From positions 868,001 to 932,000 of the forward strand of contig NZ_CP109031.1 of NCBI RefSeq assembly GCF_036226925.1: a DNA stretch of 64,000 nucleotides, given 5' to 3'. Origin of the DNA: Streptomyces sp. NBC_00659 (GTDB lineage: Bacteria > Actinomycetota > Actinomycetes > Streptomycetales > Streptomycetaceae). Position numbers and translations under genes: made by a program. Under the pieces are notes generated by a model that saw only the letters and a program-made list of their open reading frames with translations, was not told where the DNA came from and did not search any database. Shown piece by piece: positions 1 through 8,059 of the stretch; position 1 is the first letter of the stretch, and the number at the start of each line of letters is the position of its first letter.

Positions 1-338
1 GCGGCGGACCGCTGCCGCAGCATCTCCCCCAGCGCCTGGTGCAGTTCGGCCCCCGACTGCGCGGGCGCGTAGGCCGTGACGTGCGCGATGAACTGTTCGG
101 CGGTGTCCGGACTGATCAGGCCGAAGGCGATGACCATGACCAGCAGGGCCGGGAGCACCGAGAGGATCGCGTAGTACGTCAGCGCGGCCGCCCAGTCGGA
201 CACGTCGTCGTTCCACATCGAGACCGGGGTGCGGCGCAGCGCCGGCCACCAGAGGGCGGGCAGCCGCGGCCCGTACCGGCGGAGCCGTGCCGGGCGGACC
301 GCCTCGATGACACTGTTGGGCCCCGACTCAGCGGACAT
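1..338 (-). CDS. YihY/BrkB family membrane protein (N-terminal part, runs off window)
   Basis: Only about the first 112 residues are present; the gene continues past the left edge. The ATG at 336-338 opens a frame with no stop to base 1. After a basic N-terminus, residues around 50-75 read DWAAALTYYAILS followed by a hydrophobic membrane segment, which is the signature of the YihY/BrkB (UPF0761) family of inner-membrane proteins. The biochemical role of this family is not settled; some members were once called ribonuclease BN in error. No partner gene is visible next to it. The family call is sound; the function is unknown. Confidence 0.75.
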   Translation of the reverse strand, partial: MSAESGPNSVIEAVRPARLRRYGPRLPALWWPALRRTPVSMWNDDVSDWAAALTYYAILSVLPALLVMVIAFGLISPDTAEQFIAHVTAYAPAQSGAELHQALGEMLRQRSA

Positions 339-535
339 GCCCGGTCCCCGGGAACCGCGTGACGCCTCGTCTGTTCATCCCTCACCTCTCCGCGCCGGTC
401 CGGCCGGCGTTCCGGACCCCGTGTCCGGCGGAGTCGGTCGAGGCTCTCCTTCCACGCGCGGGCCCCTCTACGCCTGCTCACCTCGTCCGTGGCGGCCGGC
501 CGCGCGCGCACCGCCGCAGGTCACCGCGCGAGGGC

Positions 536-901
536 TCATGCGGGCTGCCTCGGCGGAAGGCTTCGGTAGTAGGTCCCGACGCTGGACAGGTACGCGGGGT
601 CCATGGTCTCGCGGTCGGTCTTGAACACCGGCGCCGATTTGATCTCCTCGCGTGTGCACGCGACGGTGATCTTCTGGGACTCCGTGTCGATGCCGGCGAC
701 GACACCCACGGGCACCAGCACACTCTTGCCGAACACCCAGACGCCGGTGTCGACGACGATGTGCCGCATCCCCGATTCGTCGGCCTGCCGGTCGACATGT
801 CCTATCGTCCCGTCGGTCGCCTCGACGCTGTAACCGGACAGTTCGTTGGCTTCGGGGTGGTTGAACTCCGGTGCGTACGACCAGATTTCGTCGATCGTCA
901 T
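536..901 (-). CDS. PRC-barrel domain protein
   Basis: A 121-residue soluble protein. Residues about 12-85 form a PRC-barrel-like beta domain: an N-terminal SGYSVEATDGTIGHVD stretch, then strands ending in KSVLVPVGVVAGID. PRC-barrels occur in RimM, in photosynthetic reaction-centre H subunits and in many small actinobacterial stress proteins, where the ligand or partner is unknown. The acidic and aromatic N-terminus (EIWSYAPEFNHPEANEL) is part of the Streptomyces version. It is separated by 160 bp from the STAS gene on the same strand, so it may have its own transcript or read through from that operon. Confidence 0.8.
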   Translation of the reverse strand: MTIDEIWSYAPEFNHPEANELSGYSVEATDGTIGHVDRQADESGMRHIVVDTGVWVFGKSVLVPVGVVAGIDTESQKITVACTREEIKSAPVFKTDRETMDPAYLSSVGTYYRSLPPRQPA

Positions 902-1060
902 GTCTTCCTCCGTCAGCTCGCGGGTTCGCCGATACGCCCCCGCGCCGTCTCACAGGGCTGCCAATACCCCGCTATGCGGCGGGCATTCGATGAATCGGGC
1001 GTGCTGATACGCAGGCTCGGTGCCGTTCGCCCCGCGTGCGTGACCGGGGCGTACGCCGTG

Positions 1061-1444
1061 TCAGCCGGTCCCGGGACTCCGCGCCCCGCCGCTCTCGTCT
1101 CGGGGTGCGGTGAGGTGCTCCAGCGTTCCCGTGATCTCCAACAGCCGCTCCAGGCCGGGGGGCCGCTGATCGAGGCACAGGCGCACACCCGCGGCGTCCG
1201 TACGGCGACGGATCATCAGCAGGGTGGACAGGCCCATGGAGTCGATGATGCCGAGGCCGGTGAAGTCGACGCGCAGTTCGAGGAACTGTCCCTCGGAGTC
1301 CCGGGGGGCGAAGAGGTTCTGGTCGACGGCCCTCATCAGTTCGTCGCACGTCTCGTAGTCGAGATCTCCGGCGACCCGGATCACGAGTGCGGCGGGCTGG
1401 ACGTCGACGGTCAGCGTGAAGGCGGGGGGATGTGAAGTGGTCAT
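1061..1444 (-). CDS. STAS-domain anti-sigma factor antagonist
   Basis: A 127-residue single STAS domain. The strand-helix pattern LVIRVAGDLDYETCDELMRAV, then LRVDFTGLGIIDSMGLSTLL, places the phosphorylatable Ser in DSMG at the usual SpoIIAA/RsbV position. STAS antagonists bind RsbW-type kinases when dephosphorylated and so free a sigma factor. The start ATG overlaps the stop of the upstream B12-binding gene by 4 bp (ATGA), so the two are translationally coupled. The third gene of the operon encodes a PP2C phosphatase that is the obvious enzyme to dephosphorylate this Ser. The partner kinase is not identified; several RsbW-like ATPases lie elsewhere in the window. Confidence 0.85.
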   Translation of the reverse strand: MTTSHPPAFTLTVDVQPAALVIRVAGDLDYETCDELMRAVDQNLFAPRDSEGQFLELRVDFTGLGIIDSMGLSTLLMIRRRTDAAGVRLCLDQRPPGLERLLEITGTLEHLTAPRDESGGARSPGTG

Positions 1445-2550
1445 GCGGGCTTTCCGGGGCCGGGGATCGTGGGCAGCGGCGTTCGGTCTCCGAGCGCCTC
1501 GCGCGCGCGGGCCAGCGTGCGGCAGGCGCGCGGGAAGTCCTTGAGTTGCCGGGCCAGCAGGTCCAGCGCGGGGTCCAGGCTCCGCGCGGGGACACGGCGG
1601 GCGGTCAGGATGTCCGCGGTCCAGAGGACGAATCTCGTGAACAGCTCGTCGTCGGCGACGTACAGGGACGTGGCCAGGTACTCGACGATGTGCGCGAGGT
1701 CCTCGGCGGTGTGCCGCCGCTGCCGCTCGGTGTAACCGCGCAGCGGCTCGAACCGCTCCTCCAGGTCCGCCAGTGTCTGCTTGACGAGCTGGTGCGTCGT
1801 CCCGGCGACGATCGTGTATTCCTGGTCGGCCAGGTGCGGCAGATGGTCCACGGTCCGGTGGACGGCCGGGGGGCCGGGGCGGTCGAGGCCCCGTTCGAGG
1901 ACCGCCGCCGCGCCCCTGGCGTCGGGGGCCCATCCGTCGGCCCCCAGGGCGCGGGCGTAGCGGCCGTCGGGGCCGAAGGCGGCGCCGCCCGCGATGACGG
2001 GCACACCCGCCGCCTGACACGCCGTGACGGCCATGTGCGCGGTGGGCAGATGGGTGGGGATCGAGGAGGAGAGCGCCACCGCCCGCGGTCCCGTCCGGTG
2101 CAGGTGCGCGATGAGATGCGGGGTGGGCACGTGCGCTCCGAGGAAGTCCACCCGCCAGCCGCGCAGCCGCAGCACCTCCGCGAGAAGCCTGGCCGGCAAG
2201 GCATGCCACTCTCCGTCGACGCAGGCCACCGTGACACGAGGTCCGGTCGGCGCCTCTCTCCGCCGGTCCGGGTGGTGGGCGAGGACGGCGATGACCCGCT
2301 CGTGGATGGCGGTGGCGGTGTGTTCCTGGGCGACGGTGAGCCGGTTCGCCGCCCACTCCGTGCCGACTCTCGTCTGCACCGGGGCGATCAGGTCGAGCAG
2401 GACGGTCTCGGGATCGGCCGACGACTCCAGGGCGTCCAGGACGACGGCCGCGGCACGGCGCTCGTCGCCCTGGTGGACCGCCGACCACAGGAGTTCACGG
2501 GCGGGGCCGAACGACGCGGCGTCGGCGTGCTGTGGGAGGGGTGGGCTCAT
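1441..2550 (-). CDS. Cobalamin (B12)-binding domain protein, possible photoreceptor subunit
   Basis: 369 residues with no DNA-binding domain. Residues about 15-95 form a helical cap domain containing W66-x9-E76-H77, the Wx9EH motif described for adenosylcobalamin photoreceptors of the CarH/LitR type. Residues 104-215 have the B12-binding Rossmann pattern: E114-W-H116-A-L-P119 in place of ExHxxG (His ligand kept, Gly replaced by Pro), SSSIP at 161-165 and AGGAAFG at 187-193. A further all-helical domain of about 110 residues follows. The start at 2550 overlaps the phosphatase stop by 4 bp and its own stop overlaps the STAS start by 4 bp. Inferred role: a cobalamin-dependent, perhaps light-dependent, input to a STAS/PP2C partner switch. 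Cobalamin binding is not proven because of the Gly-to-Pro change. Confidence 0.75.
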   Translation of the reverse strand: MSPPLPQHADAASFGPARELLWSAVHQGDERRAAAVVLDALESSADPETVLLDLIAPVQTRVGTEWAANRLTVAQEHTATAIHERVIAVLAHHPDRRREAPTGPRVTVACVDGEWHALPARLLAEVLRLRGWRVDFLGAHVPTPHLIAHLHRTGPRAVALSSSIPTHLPTAHMAVTACQAAGVPVIAGGAAFGPDGRYARALGADGWAPDARGAAAVLERGLDRPGPPAVHRTVDHLPHLADQEYTIVAGTTHQLVKQTLADLEERFEPLRGYTERQRRHTAEDLAHIVEYLATSLYVADDELFTRFVLWTADILTARRVPARSLDPALDLLARQLKDFPRACRTLARAREALGDRTPLPTIPGPGKPA

Positions 2551-4301
2551 CCCGTGTACCTGCCCCGGGTGTGGCCGTTCACCGCACTCAGATGCGCGTG
2601 GTGGGGTGCGGTGACCGCGACCGTCGCCATGTCGTCGTGGCCGCCGCGTCCGACCCATTGCGAGGCGAGCATCTGGATGTGCTCCACCACGGCCTCGGCG
2701 GGCATGCCGGCGCACTGCGCGAGCGCCGTCTCCAGCCGCAGGGCGCCGAAGAACTCGTCCCCCAGCGGCCCTCCCCTGGCCTCGGTGATGCCGTCCGTGA
2801 AGAAGAGACAGGTCTCGCCGGGCGCGAGTTCGATCCGGGCCGTGGTGGAGCTGACGTCCCAGAACGCGCCGATGAGGGTCCCGCGTGTGCCGGCCTGCTC
2901 GACCGCGCCGTCGGCCCGCACGATCAGCGGAGCGGGATGTCCCGCGCTGGTGACCCGCAGATGGACGATGCCCGCGCGGCGCACCACAGAGGCCATGGCC
3001 AGGGTGGCGAAGCGGGTGTGATGGGAGTTCATCAGCGCGCCGTTGAGCAGTCCCAGCAGCCGCTGGTGGTCGTCGGCGAGCGGCAGGAGCGCCTGCACCG
3101 TGTTGCGGATCTTGCCGGTCAGCACGGCGGCCTCGAGTCCCTTGCCGCAGACGTCCCCGAGGACGACGAGGGATTCCTGTCCCTCGTCCGCGCCGGGGTG
3201 GACGTCGTAGAAGTCACCGCCGACGCGTTCGGCCCGGCCCGCTGGGCGGTACCGTCCGGCGAACTCGACCCCGTGCACCGCGTGCAGCCGGGGCGGCAGC
3301 AGCTCGCGCATCAACGTCGCCGTGATGGCGGCCTGTTCGGCGTACATCCGGGCTGCGGACATGGCGGCTCCGGCGCGTGAGGCGAAGAGCCGGGCGAAGA
3401 TCTCCTCGCTCTCCGTGAAGGCGGCCTGGCGGCTCGACCGGAGCAGGATCAGGGCGCCCGCGGGCACCCCGTGGCCGGGCAGCGGGGTCACGACGGCCGA
3501 GCCGACCGGTTCGGTGAACCCCTCCGGCACGGCCCATCCGGGAACGGTGGCCGGGTCGATCCAGCGGGACGGTACGGGTGGGAATCCGCGCAGGGCCTCA
3601 CTGAGCCCCGGCAGCTCCTGTACGTCGTTCCGCACCGTCCGGTGCACCACGGAGCCGTCGGGCCCGCAGTACGTGAGCTGGACCTTGCGCCCGCGCGGAG
3701 GGGCGACGATCACGGCGGCGTCGGCGAGGTGTCCGGCGGCCAGCTCCGCCGTCACCTCCATGCACCGTTCGACGTTCAGTGACGACAGCAGGGCGCTCGA
3801 CGCGCCGGCCAGGAAGGCGGCGCGTTCCCGTTCGGTCCTGAGGGCGTCCTCCGCCAGCCGCCGGTCGGTGTCGTCGACCAGCCACCACATGACGTGGCCG
3901 TCGTCCGTGGGGGTGGGATGCGCCTCGAAGGTCCGGTCGCCCACCGGGCCGTGCACGGACGCGCCGGGACCGGGGGTCCGTGGCCCGGGCACGAGGTCCC
4001 GCAGCCGTGTGTGGGCGTCGGCCATCCACGCGGGGACCACGTCCTCCAGCCACGCCCCGGCGATCGCGTCGGGGAAGAGCGTGGCCGCCGCGGCGTTCGT
4101 GTCGACCACACCGCCGGACGGATCGGCGACCACCACGGGGCAGGGGGCGAAACCCCACGTGGCGGCCGGACCGGCGCCACGCGGGCCGGCGGGAGGTTGC
4201 TGGGAAGTGTCCACGAGCAAGGGCCCGCTCGGCGAGCCCACCACCTTTCCGGGCGACAGATTGTTTCCGTCCGACAACCATCTCGTGGCGGACCGCGCCA
4301 C
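2547..4301 (-). CDS. PAS-GAF-PP2C (SpoIIE-type) serine phosphatase
   Basis: Up to 584 residues. A PAS-like domain (about 45-150) precedes a GAF domain (about 165-330). The C-terminal PP2C/SpoIIE catalytic domain has GGDFYDV, VLGDVCGKGLEAA, TSAGHPAPL and the terminal GGHDDMATVAV, so all metal-binding Asp residues are present. Such enzymes dephosphorylate STAS antagonists; the STAS protein encoded two genes downstream in the same overlapping operon is the likely substrate. The start is uncertain: a GTG at 4299-4301 gives the longest frame, but GTG codons about 30 residues further in are also possible, and no strong ribosome site marks any of them. Transcription would begin near the 9-bp repeat array at 4361-4405. 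Confidence 0.85.
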   Translation of the reverse strand: MARSATRWLSDGNNLSPGKVVGSPSGPLLVDTSQQPPAGPRGAGPAATWGFAPCPVVVADPSGGVVDTNAAAATLFPDAIAGAWLEDVVPAWMADAHTRLRDLVPGPRTPGPGASVHGPVGDRTFEAHPTPTDDGHVMWWLVDDTDRRLAEDALRTERERAAFLAGASSALLSSLNVERCMEVTAELAAGHLADAAVIVAPPRGRKVQLTYCGPDGSVVHRTVRNDVQELPGLSEALRGFPPVPSRWIDPATVPGWAVPEGFTEPVGSAVVTPLPGHGVPAGALILLRSSRQAAFTESEEIFARLFASRAGAAMSAARMYAEQAAITATLMRELLPPRLHAVHGVEFAGRYRPAGRAERVGGDFYDVHPGADEGQESLVVLGDVCGKGLEAAVLTGKIRNTVQALLPLADDHQRLLGLLNGALMNSHHTRFATLAMASVVRRAGIVHLRVTSAGHPAPLIVRADGAVEQAGTRGTLIGAFWDVSSTTARIELAPGETCLFFTDGITEARGGPLGDEFFGALRLETALAQCAGMPAEAVVEHIQMLASQWVGRGGHDDMATVAVTAPHHAHLSAVNGHTRGRYTG

Positions 4302-4360
4302 GGCAAGTCACCCGGGCGAAGTCATACGAAAAGGACCGTTCCGGCCGGCGGGCGCCGTCG

Positions 4361-4405
4361 CGTCATCCGCGTCATCCGCGTCATCCGCGTCAACCGCGTC
4401 AACCG
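4361..4405. repeat. 9-bp tandem repeat array
   Basis: Five head-to-tail 9-mers: three copies of CGTCATCCG then two of CGTCAACCG, with a sixth degenerate copy after them. The array lies between the small membrane-protein gene and the PP2C operon, so it falls in the probable upstream region of the operon. A regulatory role is speculative. Confidence 0.85.
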
Positions 4406-4445
4406 CGTCGACAGCGCACACCGCCGGGGAGACGGTCCCCGCCCG

Positions 4446-4622
4446 TCAGCGGCGACGGCTGCGCGTCGTCCAGCCCCCGCCGACGCCCGAGAGGTGAAGG
4501 GCGAGCAGGGCGAGCCCGATGAGCATGACGTTGGTGGACGTGAACACGTGATTGGTCGAGACGTCACCGGCGTTGATCAGGAACGCGATGAACAGCAGTA
4601 CGGCGGCAGCTATGCCGAGCAT
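4446..4622 (-). CDS. Small hydrophobic membrane protein
   Basis: 58 residues, start ATG at 4620-4622 behind the good ribosome site AAGGAG. Two hydrophobic stretches are visible: residues 1-18 (MLGIAAAVLLFIAFLINA) and about 31-45 (NVMLIGLALLALHLSG), followed by a short Arg-rich tail. Small two-helix proteins of this kind are common and uncharacterised in Streptomyces. A longer frame continuing upstream is Pro/Cys/Arg-rich low-complexity sequence and is not believed. No function is assigned. Confidence 0.65.
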   Translation of the reverse strand: MLGIAAAVLLFIAFLINAGDVSTNHVFTSTNVMLIGLALLALHLSGVGGGWTTRSRRR

Positions 4623-4986
4623 GAGGACTCCTTGTGAAGGTCCGGCAGTCGAGCGACGGAGTCCGGATGCCCCGAGAAGGCCGCCCGACACTACGTCGCG
4701 TGACGGATCCGCCGAATCCCCTTCCGGCAAGGGCCGTACGGCAACCCGCGGAGGGTGGGCACGCACACGGAGGCGGGCACGCGGGGACGACAGGCAGGGG
4801 GCGGGCACGCCGGGGGCGACAGCCGCGTTCGGGCACGCAGGAGGCGAGAACGCAGGGGCCAGGCACACGCGGAGCAAGCACGCCAGGGGCAGGCGGCGCA
4901 CGGACATCGGCGGGGCGGGCACGCCGGGGCTGGCGGCGCTTGGACGCGGGTGGATCGCCCGGCAAGCGCCGCCACGGACCTCCGTC
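4623..4986. other. Non-coding low-complexity intergenic region
   Basis: 364 bp with no convincing gene. From about 4755 to 4930 it holds many degenerate copies of GGGCACGC spaced 15-30 bp apart. Every reading frame gives Pro/Arg/Gly-rich nonsense. It separates two minus-strand genes. Confidence 0.6.
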
Positions 4987-5448
4987 CTAGGAAACGCTCC
5001 CGGCCGAAACCCCCACACCCTCACGCGCGGCCGCGCCGTCCGCCGGGCCGGTCGCCCGCCACACGCTCTCGTGGTCCTCGGCCAGTCCGAGTCCGGCCAG
5101 ACCCTTCAGATGCCCGAGCACGGTGGAGCGCCGGAAGCCCACGGCCACGGTGAGTTCCGCGACCTCGACACCCTCGGCGCCCGCTTCCGCCAGACGCTCC
5201 CACGTGCGCACGGCATGGCGGCTCAGACCGCTCTCGCTCACCGTCCTGGACACGACCTCGGCCCTTTCCCCGTTCGCGTCCTGCCCGGGAATGGGAGGCT
5301 TGGCCCGCGCCGGCTGCGGGCCGACCGCACCCGCGCCCACCTGCTCCCGGACCTGCTCCCGGACTTCGCGGGGCGATCTCCTCGGTCCGACCGGACGGGG
5401 CGTCATGTTCACCTTGCGGTGCCTACGGCCTTTGCTGTGTCGGCTCAT
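4987..5448 (-). CDS. Winged-helix (MarR/IclR-like) DNA-binding protein
   Basis: 153 residues. The ATG at 5446-5448 follows GAGGA. The first 60 residues are very basic and Pro-rich (SRHSKGRRHRKVN). Residues about 70-135 form a winged helix: LSRHAVRTWERLAEAG, a helix-turn-helix VEVAELTVAVGFRRSTVLGH, then the wing strand DHESVWRAT. No ligand domain is present. It may be a small transcription factor or nucleoid-associated protein. Regulated genes cannot be named from the sequence. Confidence 0.6.
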   Translation of the reverse strand: MSRHSKGRRHRKVNMTPRPVGPRRSPREVREQVREQVGAGAVGPQPARAKPPIPGQDANGERAEVVSRTVSESGLSRHAVRTWERLAEAGAEGVEVAELTVAVGFRRSTVLGHLKGLAGLGLAEDHESVWRATGPADGAAAREGVGVSAGSVS

Positions 5449-5513
5449 CGATTCCTCATCTCCGCCTCGACGATGCTCACAGCAGGAGAACGAGCGGGGG
5501 CCGACTAGGTAGT

Positions 5514-5921
5514 TCAGCCGTTCGAAGGACAGGAACCCGCCGCCATCGAGCCCCCGCCGTCCGGGTGCGGCCACGTTCGGGACGGGAGACGCCGGCCGTT
5601 CAGCGTCCGCACCTCGGTGGGCTGCTGTGCGAGCGGCGGGGCGGCCGCGGACACCGCCTTCGGCGAGGGAGCCGGGGACGTCACACTCCCCAGCAGTCCG
5701 GCCTGCCGCGCTTCGCGCCGCTTCTCCCCGGCCACGAGCAGGGCGTCGGCGGCGACGACGGCGTCGCGCACGCTGGTCGTTCCCGTCATCACACAGAGCG
5801 TGTACGTGACGTCCTCCAGGCCGCGGGCCGTCTCCAGGGTCTCCTTCTCGGCGTACGCGATCTTCAGGGCCGCGTAACGCGTCAGCAGCCTCCGGACAAC
5901 CTTCGGGTCGGGCACGAGCAC
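5514..5921 (-). CDS. DUF5133 family protein
   Basis: 135 residues. The GTG at 5919-5921 follows GAGAGGAG at good spacing. Residues 1-70 match the DUF5133 pattern common in Streptomyces: LVPDPKVVRRLLTRYAALK, then LEDVTYTLCVMTGTTSVRDAVVAADALL. The C-terminal half is Pro/Ala-rich and probably disordered. DUF5133 has no known function. About 55 bp upstream, GTTG-N15-GGGAAT (5976-6000, minus strand) loosely resembles a SigB-type promoter. Confidence 0.75.
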   Translation of the reverse strand: MLVPDPKVVRRLLTRYAALKIAYAEKETLETARGLEDVTYTLCVMTGTTSVRDAVVAADALLVAGEKRREARQAGLLGSVTSPAPSPKAVSAAAPPLAQQPTEVRTLNGRRLPSRTWPHPDGGGSMAAGSCPSNG

Positions 5922-6253
5922 GGCGAGGGCTCCTCTCTCGAGTTTCCGTCCGTGTGCCCGGGTTCGCCACGGTTCATTCCCAACAACCGCCCCAGACAAC
6001 CTATGTGGCCCAACGGCGCCCCGATGACGGCATCCCGCCGCTTCCGCCCGTCGCGTGCGGAACGGACCGGCACCCGGGCGAAAAGGTGTGACGCAAACGA
6101 ACCAGGGCACTTGGAGGCACCGGACGTTGATGGCGACGGTTCCCCTGCCCGGCGCGTCCGGCGGCGGTCGCGGCCGGTGGCACTGCCGGCAGCCCCGCCA
6201 CGGACGCCCTCGCGCCGGAACCCGTACCAAAGATCTGTGTGAAGGAAAGGAAC
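5922..6253. other. Intergenic region between divergent DUF5133 and dps genes
   Basis: 332 bp that must hold the promoters of both flanking genes. Apart from the weak SigB-like match at 5976-6000 on the minus strand, no clear promoter or operator was recognised. Confidence 0.5.
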
Positions 6254-6823
6254 ATGACGACTTCCACGACACCGAACTACACGGTCCCCGGCCTCAGCCC
6301 GCACGACGGCGGGCGGATCATCGATCTGCTGAGCATGCGGCTGCACGCCCTCAACGACCTGTCGCTCACGCTGAAACACATCCACTGGAACGTGGTGGGC
6401 CCGCATTTCATCGCCGTTCACGAAATGCTCGACCCGCAGGTGGACCGCGTGCGCGACATGGCGGACGACGCCGCCGAACGGATCTCCGCCCTCGGCGGGG
6501 TTCCGCACGGCACACCGGGAGCGCTCGTCGCCGAACGGACCTGGGACGACTACAGCGTCGGCCGCGCCGACGCCATCGCCCACCTCGGCGCCCTCGACCT
6601 CGTCTACACGGGGATCGTGCAGGAGCACCGCGCGGCCGTGGCCGAGGTCGGCAAGATCGACCCGGTGACCGAGGACCTTCTCATCGAACAGCTCCGCGCG
6701 CTCGAACAGTTCCAGTGGTTCGTCCGGGCGCACCTGGAGAGTTCGGGCGGGTCGCTGTCGCAGGCCGGGGCCCGCACGGAGCGCGAGGCGGCGCGATCGG
6801 CCCGGCAGGGCACCGCGGGCTAG
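6254..6823 (+). CDS. dps: Dps family ferritin-like DNA-protection protein
   Basis: 189 residues, ATG at 6254 behind GAAGGAAAGG. The ferroxidase-site pattern LTLKHIHWNVVGPHFIAVHEMLDPQVD holds the His, Asp and Glu ligands that Dps dodecamers place at subunit interfaces, and the rest fits the four-helix bundle. Dps proteins oxidise and store iron using peroxide and compact DNA during stress. Streptomyces dps genes are typically under SigB-family control, and a SigB-type sigma gene lies 1.5 kb downstream, but no matching promoter was seen here. The C-terminal tail (about 20 residues, Arg/Ala-rich) could contact DNA. Confidence 0.93.
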   Translation: MTTSTTPNYTVPGLSPHDGGRIIDLLSMRLHALNDLSLTLKHIHWNVVGPHFIAVHEMLDPQVDRVRDMADDAAERISALGGVPHGTPGALVAERTWDDYSVGRADAIAHLGALDLVYTGIVQEHRAAVAEVGKIDPVTEDLLIEQLRALEQFQWFVRAHLESSGGSLSQAGARTEREAARSARQGTAG

Positions 6824-6860
6824 GGGCCGCCGGAAGAACACGGCGGTACACGGCGCTACA

Positions 6861-6913
6861 CGGCGGCCGTGGGGCCCGGACCGGGAACACAGGTCCGGGC
6901 CCCACGGCCGCCG
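6861..6913. terminator. Bidirectional terminator hairpin
   Basis: A perfect 22-bp stem (6861-6882 with 6892-6913) and 9-nt loop between the convergent dps and MEDS/ATPase genes. The stem is almost entirely G and C. No U tract follows, as is usual for Streptomyces. Confidence 0.85.
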
Positions 6914-6936
6914 TGCGTGGTGAGCCGGTCAGCCGG

Positions 6937-7872
6937 TCAGTCACGGCCGATGTAGCTGCGCACCGTCGTCCCGGAGGCGTCGGTGTGCACACGGACGAGG
7001 TCCGACAGGAAGTGCACGAGGAACAGGCCCCGTCCGCCGATCTGGTCGGGACGCACGGGATGCCGGCCAGCCAGGGGATCGCTGAGCCGGCCCTCGTCCT
7101 GCGCCTCGCACACGATCTGCTCGCTCTCCGCCCAGATCCTCAGGGTCCCCGAACCACCCCCGTGCACCACACTGTTGGTCGTCAGCTCCGCGACGACGAG
7201 GTTCAGGTCGTGCAGCCGGGCCGCTGTCATCCCCCGGCCCCGGGCCTCGGCGAGGGCGAAGTCACGGGCGACGGGCAGGAGTTCGGCGTCGAAACGGACC
7301 GCCGCCGCTCCCGGGGGGTGGCGCAGCGCCTGGTTGAAGCGCGTCAGCACCCCGTCCGGGTCGTAGGCCGGGCTGACGCTCTGCCGGCCGGAACTGATCA
7401 CGACCGGGTGTGTGGCGTGGGCGTCGGCGATCACGTCCGGGGAGAGGGCGCGCCCGTCGTACGGGCACAGGATCGTCACGTCGCGTCCCGCGAACGCCCG
7501 GTTGATCAGGGCTTCGTGCTGGACGCAGGCCGGGTACTCCACCGCCGTACGGCCGTGCCAGACGGGCTCGCCGATGATCCGTACGTGGACGTCCTGATGG
7601 GCGTCGGCGAACGCCCGCAGGACGGAGGGGATGATGCGGCCCGGGTTCAGGCCCGCCCGCGTCATGTCGATCCATCGGACGCCGGCGCCCAAGGGCCCCA
7701 GGGCGCCGCGGATGAGTTCCAGTCGCGGGGCGGGGACGGCCACCGCCACCGGCTCCCCCGCGGCTACGCCGTCGGAGACGAAACGTGTCGTCCCTTCCAC
7801 GTACTCACGGTCGTCGTCGTAGACGAGCGCGGGGTGGACGAAGGGATCGTCGCGAAGTGCCGCCGTAGTCAT
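6937..7872 (-). CDS. MEDS-domain / RsbW-like ATPase regulatory protein (RsbA-like)
   Basis: 311 residues, ATG at 7870-7872. Residues about 15-175 are a MEDS domain (FVHPALVYDDDREYVEGTTRFV, then CPYDGRALSPDVIADAHATHP), found in sensors of stress and C1 signals. Residues about 190-305 are a HATPase_c_2 domain of the anti-sigma kinase type: LVVAELTTNSVVHGGG (N box), DEGRLSDP and GGRGLFLVHFLSD (G2 box). The architecture matches RsbA-family anti-sigma regulators. The divergent neighbour is a SigB-type sigma factor gene, which makes that sigma factor a plausible target. A SigB-like promoter lies upstream (7965-7990), suggesting feedback. Confidence 0.85.
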   Translation of the reverse strand: MTTAALRDDPFVHPALVYDDDREYVEGTTRFVSDGVAAGEPVAVAVPAPRLELIRGALGPLGAGVRWIDMTRAGLNPGRIIPSVLRAFADAHQDVHVRIIGEPVWHGRTAVEYPACVQHEALINRAFAGRDVTILCPYDGRALSPDVIADAHATHPVVISSGRQSVSPAYDPDGVLTRFNQALRHPPGAAAVRFDAELLPVARDFALAEARGRGMTAARLHDLNLVVAELTTNSVVHGGGSGTLRIWAESEQIVCEAQDEGRLSDPLAGRHPVRPDQIGGRGLFLVHFLSDLVRVHTDASGTTVRSYIGRD

Positions 7873-7964
7873 GGCACGATCACCGCGCCCCGGGGCCGTC
7901 GAGCGGTCCCGCGTCGGGGCGCACCAAGGGTGAGCGCGTGTGCGCTCGGCCGACTCGCCGCTCG

Positions 7965-7990
7965 ATACCCACGGACTCACCCCGCGATCC
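7965..7990 (-). promoter_or_regulatory. SigB-type promoter for the MEDS/anti-sigma gene
   Basis: Reading the minus strand: GGAT (7987-7990), 16-bp spacer, GGGTAT (7965-7970). This fits the Streptomyces SigB-group consensus GNNT-N14-16-GGGTAC/T. The predicted leader is about 85 nt. Confidence 0.5.
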
Positions 7991-8033
7991 ATTTTACGTC
8001 GCCGTCACGACAGCGGGGCAGGCCCCCGGACGC

Positions 8034-8059
8034 GAGAGCGCCGTCGCGACGGCGCTCTC
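8034..8059. promoter_or_regulatory. 26-bp perfect palindrome
   Basis: Half-site GAGAGCGCCGTCG followed directly by its exact reverse complement. It sits between the divergent anti-sigma and sigma genes. It could be a dimeric regulator site or a terminator stem; nothing in the sequence decides between them. Confidence 0.55.

Noticed and set aside
4446..5024. Extended 192-residue version of the small membrane protein
   Set aside because: The upstream 134 residues are Pro/Cys/Arg-rich low complexity, and a strong ribosome site marks the short start at 4622.
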